DNA of 64,000 bases from CAZBYL01 sp964496275 (GCA_964496275.1 CAZBYL010000004.1:1-64000); one strand, 5' to 3'; numbered from the stretch's first letter, positions 42,891-51,574 are shown. A program made the numbers and translations. Notes: generated from the sequence alone by a model not told the origin.

Positions 42891-43591
42891 TGAAAGAGGA
42901 CGCCAAAAGCCAGAGACGAATATTTTTTTTCGCGCTGCTTGCCAGCCTTGCTCTGCACGTTCTTTTTATATTGTTCATCCCATCTTCCGAACGTAAAGCG
43001 GAACCGGAGCCGGAGAAGATAATGACGGTTCGGCTCATTGCCGGAAAGAGCGAAAAAAAGGCGGCTCCTCAGGCGCAAAAACCGAAAAGCGAAAGTGCGG
43101 AGCGTAAGACGGAGAAGAAAAAAGAGCTGCCGAAGCCGGTTGCAAAAATAAAAGAACCTAAAACGAACAAAACAATAAACAAGGCCGCGGACGTGCCCGA
43201 AGAGACATCCGCACCGCAGAACGGTTCTGAAACGGATGTGCCGCAGGGAAGCGATTCAACCGGTGACAGCGGAGCGGAAAGCGGCAATGGAGGCGGCACA
43301 GGCGGTTCTGCTCCGACCGGAGACGCGAATGGAATCGTTGATGCCTCCGTGCTTAAAGTGACGAAAAAAGTGATTCCCGACTATCCCTCGTTTTCCAGAA
43401 AGCGTAAGGAAGAGGGTACGGTATTTATAATTGTAACTATTGAAAACAATGCTGTGATAAAGTCAGAAATAGAGCAAACAAGCGGACATGACCGCCTTGA
43501 CTCAAGCGCGCAAAGGGCGGCCAAACAGTGGCGTTTTGACTGCAAGGAGAGAGTGCGCGCAAGGATTCCCTTTGCTTTTAAATTGAAATAG
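42890..43591 (+). CDS. tonB: TonB energy-transducing protein
   Basis: A 233-residue protein with an N-terminal membrane anchor (FFFALLASLALHVLFILFI), a Lys/Pro/Glu-rich periplasmic spacer at about 40-150, and a C-terminal TonB domain at about 155-233 (VPDYPSFSRKRKEEGTV-like opening: IPDYPSFSRKRKEEGTVFI, ending near the WRFDCKERVRARIPFAFKL block). It would carry ExbBD energy to a TonB-dependent receptor, most likely BtuB at 52.8 kb. ATG 42890 overlaps the exbD stop by one base. Confidence 0.9.
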   Translation: MKEDAKSQRRIFFFALLASLALHVLFILFIPSSERKAEPEPEKIMTVRLIAGKSEKKAAPQAQKPKSESAERKTEKKKELPKPVAKIKEPKTNKTINKAADVPEETSAPQNGSETDVPQGSDSTGDSGAESGNGGGTGGSAPTGDANGIVDASVLKVTKKVIPDYPSFSRKRKEEGTVFIIVTIENNAVIKSEIEQTSGHDRLDSSAQRAAKQWRFDCKERVRARIPFAFKLK

Positions 43592-43604
43592 ATGGGTGTA
43601 TAAA

Positions 43605-44393
43605 ATGGTGAATGGCTGTGAAGAAAGATTAAAATTCGGAAGTCTGCGGCTTGGCGGAACATCATGGGTTGTAAGCGGCAGCCTTGAGGAGAACCTAAAA
43701 GCTCTTTCGCGAGACGTCAGCGATATAGAGCTGGTTCTGTTTGACACACCCGAGCTCTCCAACATACCGCCGCGAGACGAGATTCTACGGTTGAAGGATC
43801 TGTGCTGTGAGCTCGGGATGAGCTGCACCGTTCACTTTCCCGAAAATTTGTGTGTGTCCGAAGGCGAAGCAAAGAGAGTTGCTTGCGAGGACAACTGTCT
43901 TAGAACAATGGAACTCTTTGCGCCTCTTGAACCCTTCGCTTGGATAATGCACTTGGTAGGCGAAAAGAGGGGAAACGAAACCTCCGCCGACATGGAAAAG
44001 TGGCGAGTGCTTGCGGACATATCATCATCACGAGTGGCAAAGCATACGGACGAACCCCATAAGATATGCGTTGAAACTCTTGACTATGATTTTGATTACG
44101 TTCACGACATAGTGTTAAAAAACGGATTTTCAATATGTTTGGACATAGGGCATATCGTAAGATATAAGCGCAATGTAATAAATACCCTGCGTAAATACCT
44201 GCCGCATACACGAGTCCTTCACATACACGGAGTCACGCCGGACGGCACGGATCACACTGCAATGGAATACTTTGACAAAAAACTGCTTCGCAGCGTTCTT
44301 TCAATCTGCGACGACGGAACGGAACGAGTAATGTCCATAGAGGTTTTTGAGGACGACTACAAAAAGTCGCTCAAGGTTTTCAGAGAACTTTAG
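43605..44393 (+). CDS. cbiR: TIM-barrel protein resembling cobamide-remodelling phosphodiesterase CbiR
   Basis: A 262-residue AP-endonuclease-2/xylose-isomerase-like TIM barrel. The start LKFGSLRLGGTSWVVSG and DIELVLFDTPELSNIP resemble CbiR as I remember it. CbiR is known from Akkermansia muciniphila to cut cobamides to cobinamide phosphate so that the lower ligand can be replaced. Likely metal ligands are spread as in the superfamily: HFPEN, ICVETLD, LDIGHIV and HIHGV. No signal peptide, so it acts in the cytoplasm. It is the last gene of the riboswitch operon, 13 bases after tonB, which supports the assignment independently of sequence memory. ATG 43605 is used; GTG 43596 is possible. A general sugar isomerase is the main alternative. 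Confidence 0.72.
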   Translation: MVNGCEERLKFGSLRLGGTSWVVSGSLEENLKALSRDVSDIELVLFDTPELSNIPPRDEILRLKDLCCELGMSCTVHFPENLCVSEGEAKRVACEDNCLRTMELFAPLEPFAWIMHLVGEKRGNETSADMEKWRVLADISSSRVAKHTDEPHKICVETLDYDFDYVHDIVLKNGFSICLDIGHIVRYKRNVINTLRKYLPHTRVLHIHGVTPDGTDHTAMEYFDKKLLRSVLSICDDGTERVMSIEVFEDDYKKSLKVFREL

Positions 44394-44440
44394 AAATTTG
44401 CCGCGTTATGCCGGAACTTATTTAGATTGCGGGCGAAGGT

Positions 44441-45841
44441 TCACTTTAGAATATTTAGGGACATTCCGTTTGCTACGCCGTTTTCTAGCTCACGCAGTCT
44501 GCCGAATTGCTTTTTCAGCAGGCACAGCGCGAGTGTTGCCATTGCTGCGTCTGCGATAGGACCTGACCATAGGATTCCCGTTATGCCGAAGCGTATTGGG
44601 AGGAGCACGAGCAGAGCGGGCAGGAATATTACTTGGCGCGTTATGGATATCATTATACTGTGCATAGGTTTGCCTTGAGCAGAGAAGAAACCTCCAACGG
44701 AATTTTGCAGTCCATTTAGGAATATAAGCATGTAAAATATACGAAAAAGCTTTTCCGCAAAAGTGAAGTATGCGGGGGATCCCGCACCGAAGAGTGACGT
44801 GAGCTGATACGGGGCAAGCTGAAATAGGAGAAATACTCCGAAGGAGGAGGCTATGACGGCGCCTATTACCATGCGTCCCGCTTCGATGACGCGTCTGTAG
44901 TTTCCGTGTCCGTAGTTGTAGCTTATGACAGGCTGCATGCCGTTTGTCAGGCCTGTTGCTATTGCCGAGGCTATCATGCTTGCCTTGCCTGCAACCGATG
45001 CTGCGGCAAGCAATATTTCGCTTCCCTGCTGGGAATCCGCTCCATATTTTCGGAGCGCGCTGTTGAGAAAGACTTGAACCAGAGCTTGCGTTAGGAGGTT
45101 GCACATAGGCCCCGTGCCGAGAGCTGCAATTCTGACGGTAATTCGCAGATTTGGCACAAAGTCCGTGGCTTGCAGGTTCACAGTGCGGAAATTAACCAGA
45201 TACTTTATTACCATTGCGGCGCTTACACACTGTGATGCCGCGGTTGCCCATGCCGTTCCCGCTATACCCCAGCCGAAAAAACATATAAATAGCGCGTCCA
45301 GCGCGATGTTGAGCCCCGCTCCGACCGTGGTGCAGAGCAGAGCATATTTAGGGCTGCCGTCTGCGCGGACAAAGAATGTTCCCGCCGCCCCTATTATCGC
45401 AGGGATAAAGGTGAGAGATGTAATGCGTCCGTAAAGAGACGCAAGGGGTAAAAGGTCCTCCGTGCAGCCGAATATAAGGAGAACCGAGCGCGTGGCAAAG
45501 AGAACCGGAAGTGCCAGTATCGTGCCGCAGAGGGTCATCAGTGCGAAAGATGCCCCGACCGCCCTGCGCGCACGTTCTGTTTCTCCGCGCCCGAGAGAGA
45601 GATTCATGACTGCGGAGCCGCCAACGCCGCACATAAGCGAGGCGGCAGTGATCAGAGTTACTGCGGGAAATACAACTCCTGTCGCGGCGTTGCCCGCTGT
45701 ACCGAGAGCGTTTCCAATAAATATTTGATCCGTTATGCTGTAGAAGGCCGTTATGAGGGATGCCGCAAGCGACGGAATGCAAAAATTCGCCAGCAGTTTC
45801 TTCATCTCGCCGCGTTCAAGCTCTTCAGAAGCTTTGTTCAT
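44441..45841 (-). CDS. MATE family efflux transporter (MepA-like)
   Basis: Inner-membrane drug/sodium-type antiporter of 466 residues with about 12 helices. The family opening LLANFCIPSLAASLITAFYSITDQIFIGN and the middle repeat starting near LLTQALVQVFLN, with NGMQPVISYNYGHGNYRRV in between, identify a MATE of the MepA branch. It starts five bases after the trigger-factor-like gene stop, so it is probably cotranscribed with it, although SD support is weak (AGAAGGAA about 12 bases upstream). It is not closely similar to the other MATE protein at 15.6 kb. Its 3' end faces cbiR. Substrate unknown. Confidence 0.88.
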   Translation of the reverse strand: MNKASEELERGEMKKLLANFCIPSLAASLITAFYSITDQIFIGNALGTAGNAATGVVFPAVTLITAASLMCGVGGSAVMNLSLGRGETERARRAVGASFALMTLCGTILALPVLFATRSVLLIFGCTEDLLPLASLYGRITSLTFIPAIIGAAGTFFVRADGSPKYALLCTTVGAGLNIALDALFICFFGWGIAGTAWATAASQCVSAAMVIKYLVNFRTVNLQATDFVPNLRITVRIAALGTGPMCNLLTQALVQVFLNSALRKYGADSQQGSEILLAAASVAGKASMIASAIATGLTNGMQPVISYNYGHGNYRRVIEAGRMVIGAVIASSFGVFLLFQLAPYQLTSLFGAGSPAYFTFAEKLFRIFYMLIFLNGLQNSVGGFFSAQGKPMHSIMISITRQVIFLPALLVLLPIRFGITGILWSGPIADAAMATLALCLLKKQFGRLRELENGVANGMSLNILK

Positions 45842-45846
45842 ACGCC

Positions 45847-46971
45847 CTATGATTCCTTCTGAGCCGAACTTACAGCTCTGTCCGTTATAAATCTGCAGGC
45901 CTTGTCCCTCATAATCTGGCGGCGTATTGTATCCCGCCCAATTTGCTCTATGACGTTTTGGGGCGAAGTTTCGCTTCTCTTTGCTATTTCAGCCGCAAGG
46001 TCGTCCACTTCTCTGTCATCAGCAGAAATATTTTCCGCATCAGCCACAGCTTCAAGCAGCAAATCACAACGCGCCGCATCTTCCGCCTCTTTGAGGCGTT
46101 CTTTGCGCCACGATTTTTCGTCAGTCCCGATAGAGAGAAGATACGCGTTGAAGGCTTCGCCTGTTTGCTCCTCCTGAGTCATTGTTTTACGTTGTGCGGC
46201 TCTTTTTGCAATTAGTTTGTTTATTAGTTCGTCAAAGTTTTCGGGCAGAGTCCGATAGCGTTTAGTGTTTATTCGGAGTTGTTCCGTGATGAAAGCGGTC
46301 GGTCTCTCTTTGTTATCGGAAGAGACTGTGCGCAGCATTATATCGAGAGCCTCCGCATTTACTTGAGCGGCTGGGCGCGGTACTCCTGCCGCATCATAGG
46401 CGCCGCGCAGCAAATATGTAACGTCGGAGAGCAGATGATAGACAGAGTCACCGCAAACTAGCAGCTTTTCATTGGCTGCCATTGTGTCAAGACGTGCTTC
46501 CGTCATGGCAGACGGAACTTCGCATTTCATTTCCCTGCAGGCCTCACGCAGAACAGCCATTCTAAATTCTTCCTCATGATCTCGCGGAATGTCCGCAGCT
46601 ATGCCTTTATAATTGCCGAGCAGCACTTTGGGGTAGATGGCCGCCCTGACTGTAAACAGAGCGCCTCCGTTTTTAGTCAGCGAAACGGATAATACTTCGG
46701 GCTTTCCCACTGTTCGTATTTTCTCCGAGCATAGAAAAAGTGAGTAGGCATTGGGCAGGGCGCGGGCAAGAGCCTCTTCCTTGAGCGCATCTGCTCCGTA
46801 TGTTTTTTCTATGTCCTCAATTGACGCTAGTCCCGGAGCTATTCCTGGTACAGGCCAATGCTCCGTATCGTCAAGGTAAGCCTCTTTGCGAGCCGTTGCT
46901 ATCTCGGTGCTTTCAATTTGCAGGAGTGCAGTCATTGTTCCCTTTTCATTTTTTAGGTCGAGAGTCTTCAT
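45847..46971 (-). CDS. Trigger-factor-like protein lacking the ribosome-binding signature and PPIase domain
   Basis: A 374-residue protein with the trigger factor architecture at its ends but not the middle. The N-terminal region (about 1-130) has the TF fold pattern, but where true TF has GFRxGxxP the protein reads VPGIAPGLASIEDIEKTYG. The FKBP-type prolyl isomerase domain is missing; the sequence passes straight from YPKVLLGNYKGIA into the helical C-terminal chaperone region. Real TF is about 430-450 residues with all three parts. It therefore probably does not dock on the ribosome as TF does; a client-specific chaperone is one possibility. It lies between an unrecognised 148-residue gene (nine-base gap) and a MATE gene (five-base gap). 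SD is weak. Confidence 0.72.
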   Translation of the reverse strand: MKTLDLKNEKGTMTALLQIESTEIATARKEAYLDDTEHWPVPGIAPGLASIEDIEKTYGADALKEEALARALPNAYSLFLCSEKIRTVGKPEVLSVSLTKNGGALFTVRAAIYPKVLLGNYKGIAADIPRDHEEEFRMAVLREACREMKCEVPSAMTEARLDTMAANEKLLVCGDSVYHLLSDVTYLLRGAYDAAGVPRPAAQVNAEALDIMLRTVSSDNKERPTAFITEQLRINTKRYRTLPENFDELINKLIAKRAAQRKTMTQEEQTGEAFNAYLLSIGTDEKSWRKERLKEAEDAARCDLLLEAVADAENISADDREVDDLAAEIAKRSETSPQNVIEQIGRDTIRRQIMRDKACRFITDRAVSSAQKES

Positions 46972-46980
46972 TGTGTTTGC

Positions 46981-47427
46981 CTATTTTATTACTATGACCG
47001 AATCTTCGGTGTGCTCTGTTATAAAACGTGCGTGCCCTTCTATGACAGCAGCAAACTCTGATTCGCCGATTTCCGTATCGGATTCGAGTTTTTGCTCAAG
47101 ATGTTCGAGCAGCTTAAGGCGCGCGATATCGCAGGGAGCGGCGGGGAAGAGCAGGAAGTAGCTTACTGTGCATATACGCTCTACCTTTTTTTCGAGACCG
47201 GTCAGCCAGACAATCTCGGATAAAGTAAGCTCAAACGGATCTGCTTTGAATTCGGCATCAGTCGCCTCTCCTCTGTACTTATGAAAATATCCGGAAGTCT
47301 GCGCTGACGGATCCCAGTACTCCGCTCCTATCGCTGCCTGCAGCCGCCCCGCCTCAGACTTTATGAAACATGTGCGTTCTTCTTCTATCATTGACATACA
47401 TTGCTGTTTTTTCTTTTCATCCTGCAT
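46981..47427 (-). CDS. Unrecognised 148-residue protein
   Basis: A soluble protein with an acidic overall character, no signal peptide, no membrane segment and no motif I recognise. Visible features are an N-terminal helical stretch rich in charged residues, a central segment with WDPSAQTSGYFHKYRGEA, and a Leu-rich helix (CDIARLKLLEHLEQKLE) with a short tail ending in VIVIK. ATG 47427 has a strong AGGAGGAG at six bases, so it is well translated. It is first in a tight set with the trigger-factor-like gene and a MATE gene. A client or partner of the chaperone-like protein is a guess only. Confidence 0.6.
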   Translation of the reverse strand: MQDEKKKQQCMSMIEEERTCFIKSEAGRLQAAIGAEYWDPSAQTSGYFHKYRGEATDAEFKADPFELTLSEIVWLTGLEKKVERICTVSYFLLFPAAPCDIARLKLLEHLEQKLESDTEIGESEFAAVIEGHARFITEHTEDSVIVIK

Positions 47428-47461
47428 TTTATTCTCCTCCTTTTTCAGTTGCCGTTGTAGT

Positions 47462-47498
47462 GAAAAGGCCGCCGTAGTATATGTCTCAACGGCGGCCT
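47462..47498 (-). terminator. Terminator of the molybdenum hydroxylase operon
   Basis: AGGCCGCCGT (47466-47475) pairs perfectly with ACGGCGGCCT (47489-47498). On the minus strand it is followed by TTTTC, 12 bases after the large-subunit stop. Confidence 0.85.
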
Positions 47499-47510
47499 CT
47501 ATGTTTTGTG

Positions 47511-49949
47511 TTATCCGCGCTTTGGCAGAGGGGGCATGCTGTTGAATTTCTGCGGTAGATCCTCAGCTCCGAAAGCGGTCTTTCCCGTATTCTCATGATC
47601 TTTCATTGCACGCCACAGGCGTTCGGGGGTTATCGGAAGTTCACGCAGAGTGAGCCCCGTCGCATAATTTACGGCGTTGCCTATCGCTGAGCCAACGGGC
47701 GCGGTGCTTCCTTCGCCCGCTTCTTTTGCTCCCATGGGACCTTCGGGATCAAAATCGCTGCAAATTATCGTCTTGATATGCGGCATGTCAAGCGCGGTTG
47801 GGAAGCGGTAGTCGCGGAAGCTTGGGTTCATGTGACGTCCGTCCTTTGTATAAACGCACTCTTCAAAGCAAGAGAAGCCGAAACCCAGCAGCACAGAGCC
47901 TTCTATCTGCCCTTCCACTGCCCGGATGTTAAGCGGGCGTCCGCAGTCATGGCCGAATACGAAGTCTTCAAGCTCCACTTGCCCTGTCTCCATGTCGACC
48001 TTCACTTTTGCGGCAGACGCCGAGAACGAATACGCGGGGGCATAGTTGCCGACGTTTTTCACGTATATGTCCTTGTCTCCCTCGTGAGCGAATGAGCCCA
48101 CTCCCGCTGCACAACGGCCGAAGTTCTTTTCCTCATAGCCGAAGCAGGCTTCATTATATGAAATATTTTTCTCGGGGTCTCCTTCGATAAAAACGCGGTG
48201 GTCTTTCATCTTAATATCAGTCGGCTTGCAGCCCCACTCTTCGGCCCAGTGCTTCAGCAGCTTCAGCTTTGCGTCTCCCGCCGCCCTTCGGCATGCGTTG
48301 CCGGCCAGGAATGTGACTCGCGAACCGAATGAACCCGCATCCCACGGTGTTGCTGTGGTATCGGACTGGATCAGCTTCACCTCATCCATGCACAGTCCCA
48401 GCTCTTCCGCTGCAATCATGGTCATAACAGTGTCAGAACCCTGGCCTATGTCGTTTGCGCCGCAGAATACGACTGCATAGCCCTCTCTGTTCAGACGAAC
48501 AATTGTTGTCGCCGAGCAGTAGTGGGGCGTGATAAGTACGGGGAAGCCCGTTCCCGACATGAAGCCCGAGCCTGACATTCCGACGGCCTCTCCACTGCCC
48601 ACAGGGTATTTATCTCTGTGTTCCCAGTCTATTGCATCCGCACACGCCACAAGGCACTCGTCAAATTTGCAGGAAGTGAACTCAAGCCCTGTAGGACCTG
48701 TATAGTAGGGCGTTATCTCGTTTAGACGGCGTAACTCAAGCGGATCCATGCCCAGTGCATTTGCTACCTCGTCCATGTGTACCTCATGTGCAAAGTGCAC
48801 CTGACATGCGGAATACCCGCGCATTGCTCCTGATGCAGGGTGATTTGTATAGGGACGGCGCGCTGTCATATCTATGTTTTCGACCTTGTATGGGAATGTT
48901 GCGCATATAAGCGACAGAGTGTTGGCTGCGATACCGGAGCCTCCGTACGCTCCTCCGTCTAGTATATGTTTGCAGCGCTTGGCAAGCATTTTACCCTCTT
49001 TGGTGAAGGCGCTCTCAATTTCAAATGAGATGGGGTGTCTTGTGCGTGTGCACATGAAAACTTCGTCACGCTTCAATATGCACTTAACAGGGTGTCCGGT
49101 CATTTTTGAAAAAAGGCAAGGGCATAGCTCGTGAGCAAAAACATCCAGCTTTCCGCCGAAACCGCCTCCGACCATAGGTTTTATTACACGTACTTGGCTT
49201 TCAGGAACCCCGAGTCCCCACGCAATCCAGAATCTGCTGACATACGCACCCTGAGTGGTCGTCCAGACCGTCCACTCTCCGTTTTCATACTTTGCCACTG
49301 CTCCGTGGGGCTCTATAGCGCAGTGAACCATTTCCTGTGTTTTGTAATAGTGCTTGTCGGTGTAATATGCTTCGGCGAAGGCCTTATCCGGGTCTCCCGC
49401 CTTCATCGTTGTGAATATCGAAAGGTTGTTTGTTCCGGGATAGTGTATAGGTTCCGCTTCCGGCTGCATCGAGTCAAACGGGTCGAGCACGACAGGGAGA
49501 GGCTCATATTCAACCTTGACGAGACGTGCCGCTTCCGTTGCTATATCCTCGTTTATTGCGCATACGGCAGCCACTTCGTCGCCTATCATACGAACCTTCT
49601 TGCGGCATAGTGGTTCTTTGTCTGCCAATTCTTTAAATGCCTCGGGGTTGCCCAGATTGTGTCCTTCGGGGAAGTCTTTTCCCGTAAGAACTCCCTTTAC
49701 TCCCGGCAGTTTCAGGACCTCACTGAAATCTATGCTCTTTATGAGGGCGTGGGCGTAAGGGCTGTGTACTAATTTGCAGTAGTACATGCCGGGCAGATCG
49801 ACATCGTCTGTGTATATCGCACGACCGGTAACCTTCGCTTCCGCGTCCACTCTTACGTACGCGTTGCCTTTTCCGGCAAGCTCATAATCTTCAGGTTTTT
49901 TATAAATACTCTCTATCTCTGAATAATATTCCTTTGACCTGATTGCCAT
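47511..49949 (-). CDS. xdhA: Xanthine dehydrogenase family, molybdopterin-binding subunit
   Basis: Catalytic subunit of 812 residues. The N-terminal domain has the AKVTGRAIYTDDV opening, the molybdopterin region has VGGGFGGK and ASGAMRGYSACQ, ANDIGQGSDT and AGEGSTAPVGSAIGNAV, where the family Glu acts as base. It hydroxylates a purine or aromatic N-heterocycle or a related substrate; the substrate branch (xanthine, nicotinate, 4-hydroxybenzoyl-CoA-like) is not resolved by eye. ATG 49949 overlaps the 2Fe-2S gene stop by one base, with GAGAGG about ten bases upstream; the longer in-frame extension to 50030 lies inside that gene. Third gene of a FAD / 2Fe-2S / Mo operon. Confidence 0.9.
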   Translation of the reverse strand: MAIRSKEYYSEIESIYKKPEDYELAGKGNAYVRVDAEAKVTGRAIYTDDVDLPGMYYCKLVHSPYAHALIKSIDFSEVLKLPGVKGVLTGKDFPEGHNLGNPEAFKELADKEPLCRKKVRMIGDEVAAVCAINEDIATEAARLVKVEYEPLPVVLDPFDSMQPEAEPIHYPGTNNLSIFTTMKAGDPDKAFAEAYYTDKHYYKTQEMVHCAIEPHGAVAKYENGEWTVWTTTQGAYVSRFWIAWGLGVPESQVRVIKPMVGGGFGGKLDVFAHELCPCLFSKMTGHPVKCILKRDEVFMCTRTRHPISFEIESAFTKEGKMLAKRCKHILDGGAYGGSGIAANTLSLICATFPYKVENIDMTARRPYTNHPASGAMRGYSACQVHFAHEVHMDEVANALGMDPLELRRLNEITPYYTGPTGLEFTSCKFDECLVACADAIDWEHRDKYPVGSGEAVGMSGSGFMSGTGFPVLITPHYCSATTIVRLNREGYAVVFCGANDIGQGSDTVMTMIAAEELGLCMDEVKLIQSDTTATPWDAGSFGSRVTFLAGNACRRAAGDAKLKLLKHWAEEWGCKPTDIKMKDHRVFIEGDPEKNISYNEACFGYEEKNFGRCAAGVGSFAHEGDKDIYVKNVGNYAPAYSFSASAAKVKVDMETGQVELEDFVFGHDCGRPLNIRAVEGQIEGSVLLGFGFSCFEECVYTKDGRHMNPSFRDYRFPTALDMPHIKTIICSDFDPEGPMGAKEAGEGSTAPVGSAIGNAVNYATGLTLRELPITPERLWRAMKDHENTGKTAFGAEDLPQKFNSMPPLPKRG

Positions 49950-50431
49950 CAGTCGTTCGCCTCTCTTTCCAATATCTTGGCGGCGCAGTCTATAGCTTCT
50001 ACTATTTTTGCGTATCCTGTGCAGCGGCACAGGTTTCCCGCAATAGCGTCCCTTATCTCCTGCTCTGTCGGGTGTTGATTTTCATGCAGCAGAGAGAGCG
50101 CGGACATAATCATCCCGGGTGTGCAAAAGCCGCACTGAAGCGCCCACTTGTCTATAAATTCCTTCTGTACGGGGTGCAGCACTCCGTCCTTCATAACTCC
50201 CTCTATTGTCACTACGTCGTGACCGTCAGCTTCGACGGCCAGCATCATGCAGGAATCGACGGCGGCTCCGTCAAGCAGTATAGTGCATGCTCCGCACTCA
50301 CCCTCTTCACAGCCGCGCTTTGTTCCCGTCAGATGCAGATCAGTGCGCAGAAAGTCGCACATTGTGATGTTGTCCGCAGCAAGGACTTCAGTAGCCTCTC
50401 CGTTGAGCTTAAAATTTATTATGCGTTTCAA
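49949..50431 (-). CDS. xdhC: Xanthine dehydrogenase family, 2Fe-2S subunit
   Basis: A 160-residue electron-transfer subunit. The first cluster is held by CEEGECGAC with a later Cys in VDSCMMLA; the second by CGFCTPGM and CRCTGY. The plant-type ferredoxin N-domain and the helical C-domain are both complete. The start is TTG 50431 behind AGGAGG at nine bases. It sits 14 bases after the FAD subunit gene. Confidence 0.92.
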   Translation of the reverse strand: MKRIINFKLNGEATEVLAADNITMCDFLRTDLHLTGTKRGCEEGECGACTILLDGAAVDSCMMLAVEADGHDVVTIEGVMKDGVLHPVQKEFIDKWALQCGFCTPGMIMSALSLLHENQHPTEQEIRDAIAGNLCRCTGYAKIVEAIDCAAKILEREAND

Positions 50432-50445
50432 GAGTCTTAGCCTCC

Positions 50446-51327
50446 TTATGGCTTAAGCGTATTTAATGCCTTTTGCAGCGCTCGCTTTGTGTAGACACGA
50501 ACCATATCTGTTCTGTACTCGGCAGATGCGCGAACGTCCGAGATGGGATGAGCCTCTGACGCTGCTTTTTCTCCCGCCTGTTCCTGCAATTCATTTGTCA
50601 GCTCCCTGCCTATAACAAACTGCTCGGCGGCGTAAGCGCGCAGAGGGGTAATTCCGACCCCGCCCATTACGATTCTGCAGTCGGCTATTTTCCTGCCGTC
50701 CATTTTTATCCATGCCGCGACTCCTACTATGGCGAGATCCATTGCCTTGCGCACCGCGTGCTTGAAGTATGCCGAGCCCTCCTGCGGTTTAAGTTCGGGA
50801 ATAAATATCTCCGTAACAATTTCTCCCGCATCTTTGTCGAGGCAGGTGCGCTTAACGCCCTTGAAGAATTCTCCGATGGGGATAACACGTTCGCCGTTTT
50901 TGCTGAAAGTTTTAACGGAAGCGCCCATCGCCATTAAAATAGGGGCTGTATCGGCGGACGGAGAAGCATTGCATATATTGCCTGCCATCGTACCCTTACG
51001 CCTAATCTGAGCGGATGCAACAAAATGGGCTGCGTCCGCTACTGCCGGAAGCGTCTTATTGACTACCTGTGAGGTCTGTATTGCGAAAAGTTTTGCAAGC
51101 GCGCCTATTCTCAGCCCATCTCCCTCTGTGAACTTTATCTCGTCCATTCCGGGGATATTTTTTAAGTCAATAACGCTGTCAACGCCTTTAAGCACATTCT
51201 CCTTCAAAAGCAGAATTACGTCTGTTCCTCCCGCCATCAGTACGCATCTGCCGTTTTGAGCCGCTGCGAGATCTGATGCCTCTTTGAGAGTGTGAACCGC
51301 GGTATAGTCAAAATTTGGCAAACTCAT
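50446..51327 (-). CDS. xdhB: Xanthine dehydrogenase family, FAD-binding subunit
   Basis: A 293-residue FAD subunit. FAD motifs VLMAGGTDVILLLK and RRKGTMAGNICNASPSADTAP are intact, with the CO-dehydrogenase-flavoprotein C-terminal domain following. There is no 4Fe-4S insertion such as that of 4-hydroxybenzoyl-CoA reductase. It is first in the operon and is divergent from a Crp/Fnr family regulator across 247 bases. ATG 51327 is preceded by GGGAGG. Confidence 0.92.
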   Translation of the reverse strand: MSLPNFDYTAVHTLKEASDLAAAQNGRCVLMAGGTDVILLLKENVLKGVDSVIDLKNIPGMDEIKFTEGDGLRIGALAKLFAIQTSQVVNKTLPAVADAAHFVASAQIRRKGTMAGNICNASPSADTAPILMAMGASVKTFSKNGERVIPIGEFFKGVKRTCLDKDAGEIVTEIFIPELKPQEGSAYFKHAVRKAMDLAIVGVAAWIKMDGRKIADCRIVMGGVGITPLRAYAAEQFVIGRELTNELQEQAGEKAASEAHPISDVRASAEYRTDMVRVYTKRALQKALNTLKP

Positions 51328-51414
51328 CCCTGTTCCTCCCTTGGTTAATGAAAAATCAGATAGTGATTCAATAAAAGGAGAATAAACCTTGTGATAAAAG
51401 TAATTAAGACGTTG

Positions 51415-51432
51415 TGACTACAATAGTAGTCA
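51415..51432. promoter_or_regulatory. Palindromic operator candidate upstream of the xdh operon
   Basis: TGACTAC-AATA-GTAGTCA is a perfect seven-base inverted repeat with a four-base spacer, 88 bases upstream of xdhB. The spacing resembles Fnr-type sites. Confidence 0.55.
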
Positions 51433-51454
51433 AGACTACATAAAAACCCGATGC

Positions 51455-51470
51455 TGTGAGATTCGTCACC
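51455..51470. promoter_or_regulatory. Crp-type binding site candidate
   Basis: TGTGA-GATTCG-TCACC matches the classical TGTGA-N6-TCACA consensus at nine of ten positions. It lies between xdhB and the Crp/Fnr family gene, centred about 85 bases before that gene's predicted transcription start. Confidence 0.6.
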
Positions 51471-51532
51471 TTTGAATATAGGAACAGAATATCTCAGTAC
51501 AGAAAAATTTATAGCTCATCTCTTTATCCCAC

Positions 51533-51541
51533 TGGTATAAT
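51533..51541 (+). promoter_or_regulatory. Extended -10 promoter of the Crp/Fnr family gene
   Basis: TGGTATAAT combines a perfect TATAAT with an extended -10 TG, 34 bases before the ATG. No clear -35 is needed for this type. Confidence 0.6.
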
Positions 51542-51574
51542 GAATTATCACTGCATCTGCCGGGGAGTGAGTTT

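Noticed and set aside
43605..44393. Sugar-phosphate isomerase for the last gene of the corrinoid operon
   Set aside because: The fold fits, but riboswitch control and tonB/btu neighbours favour CbiR; retained as the main alternative.
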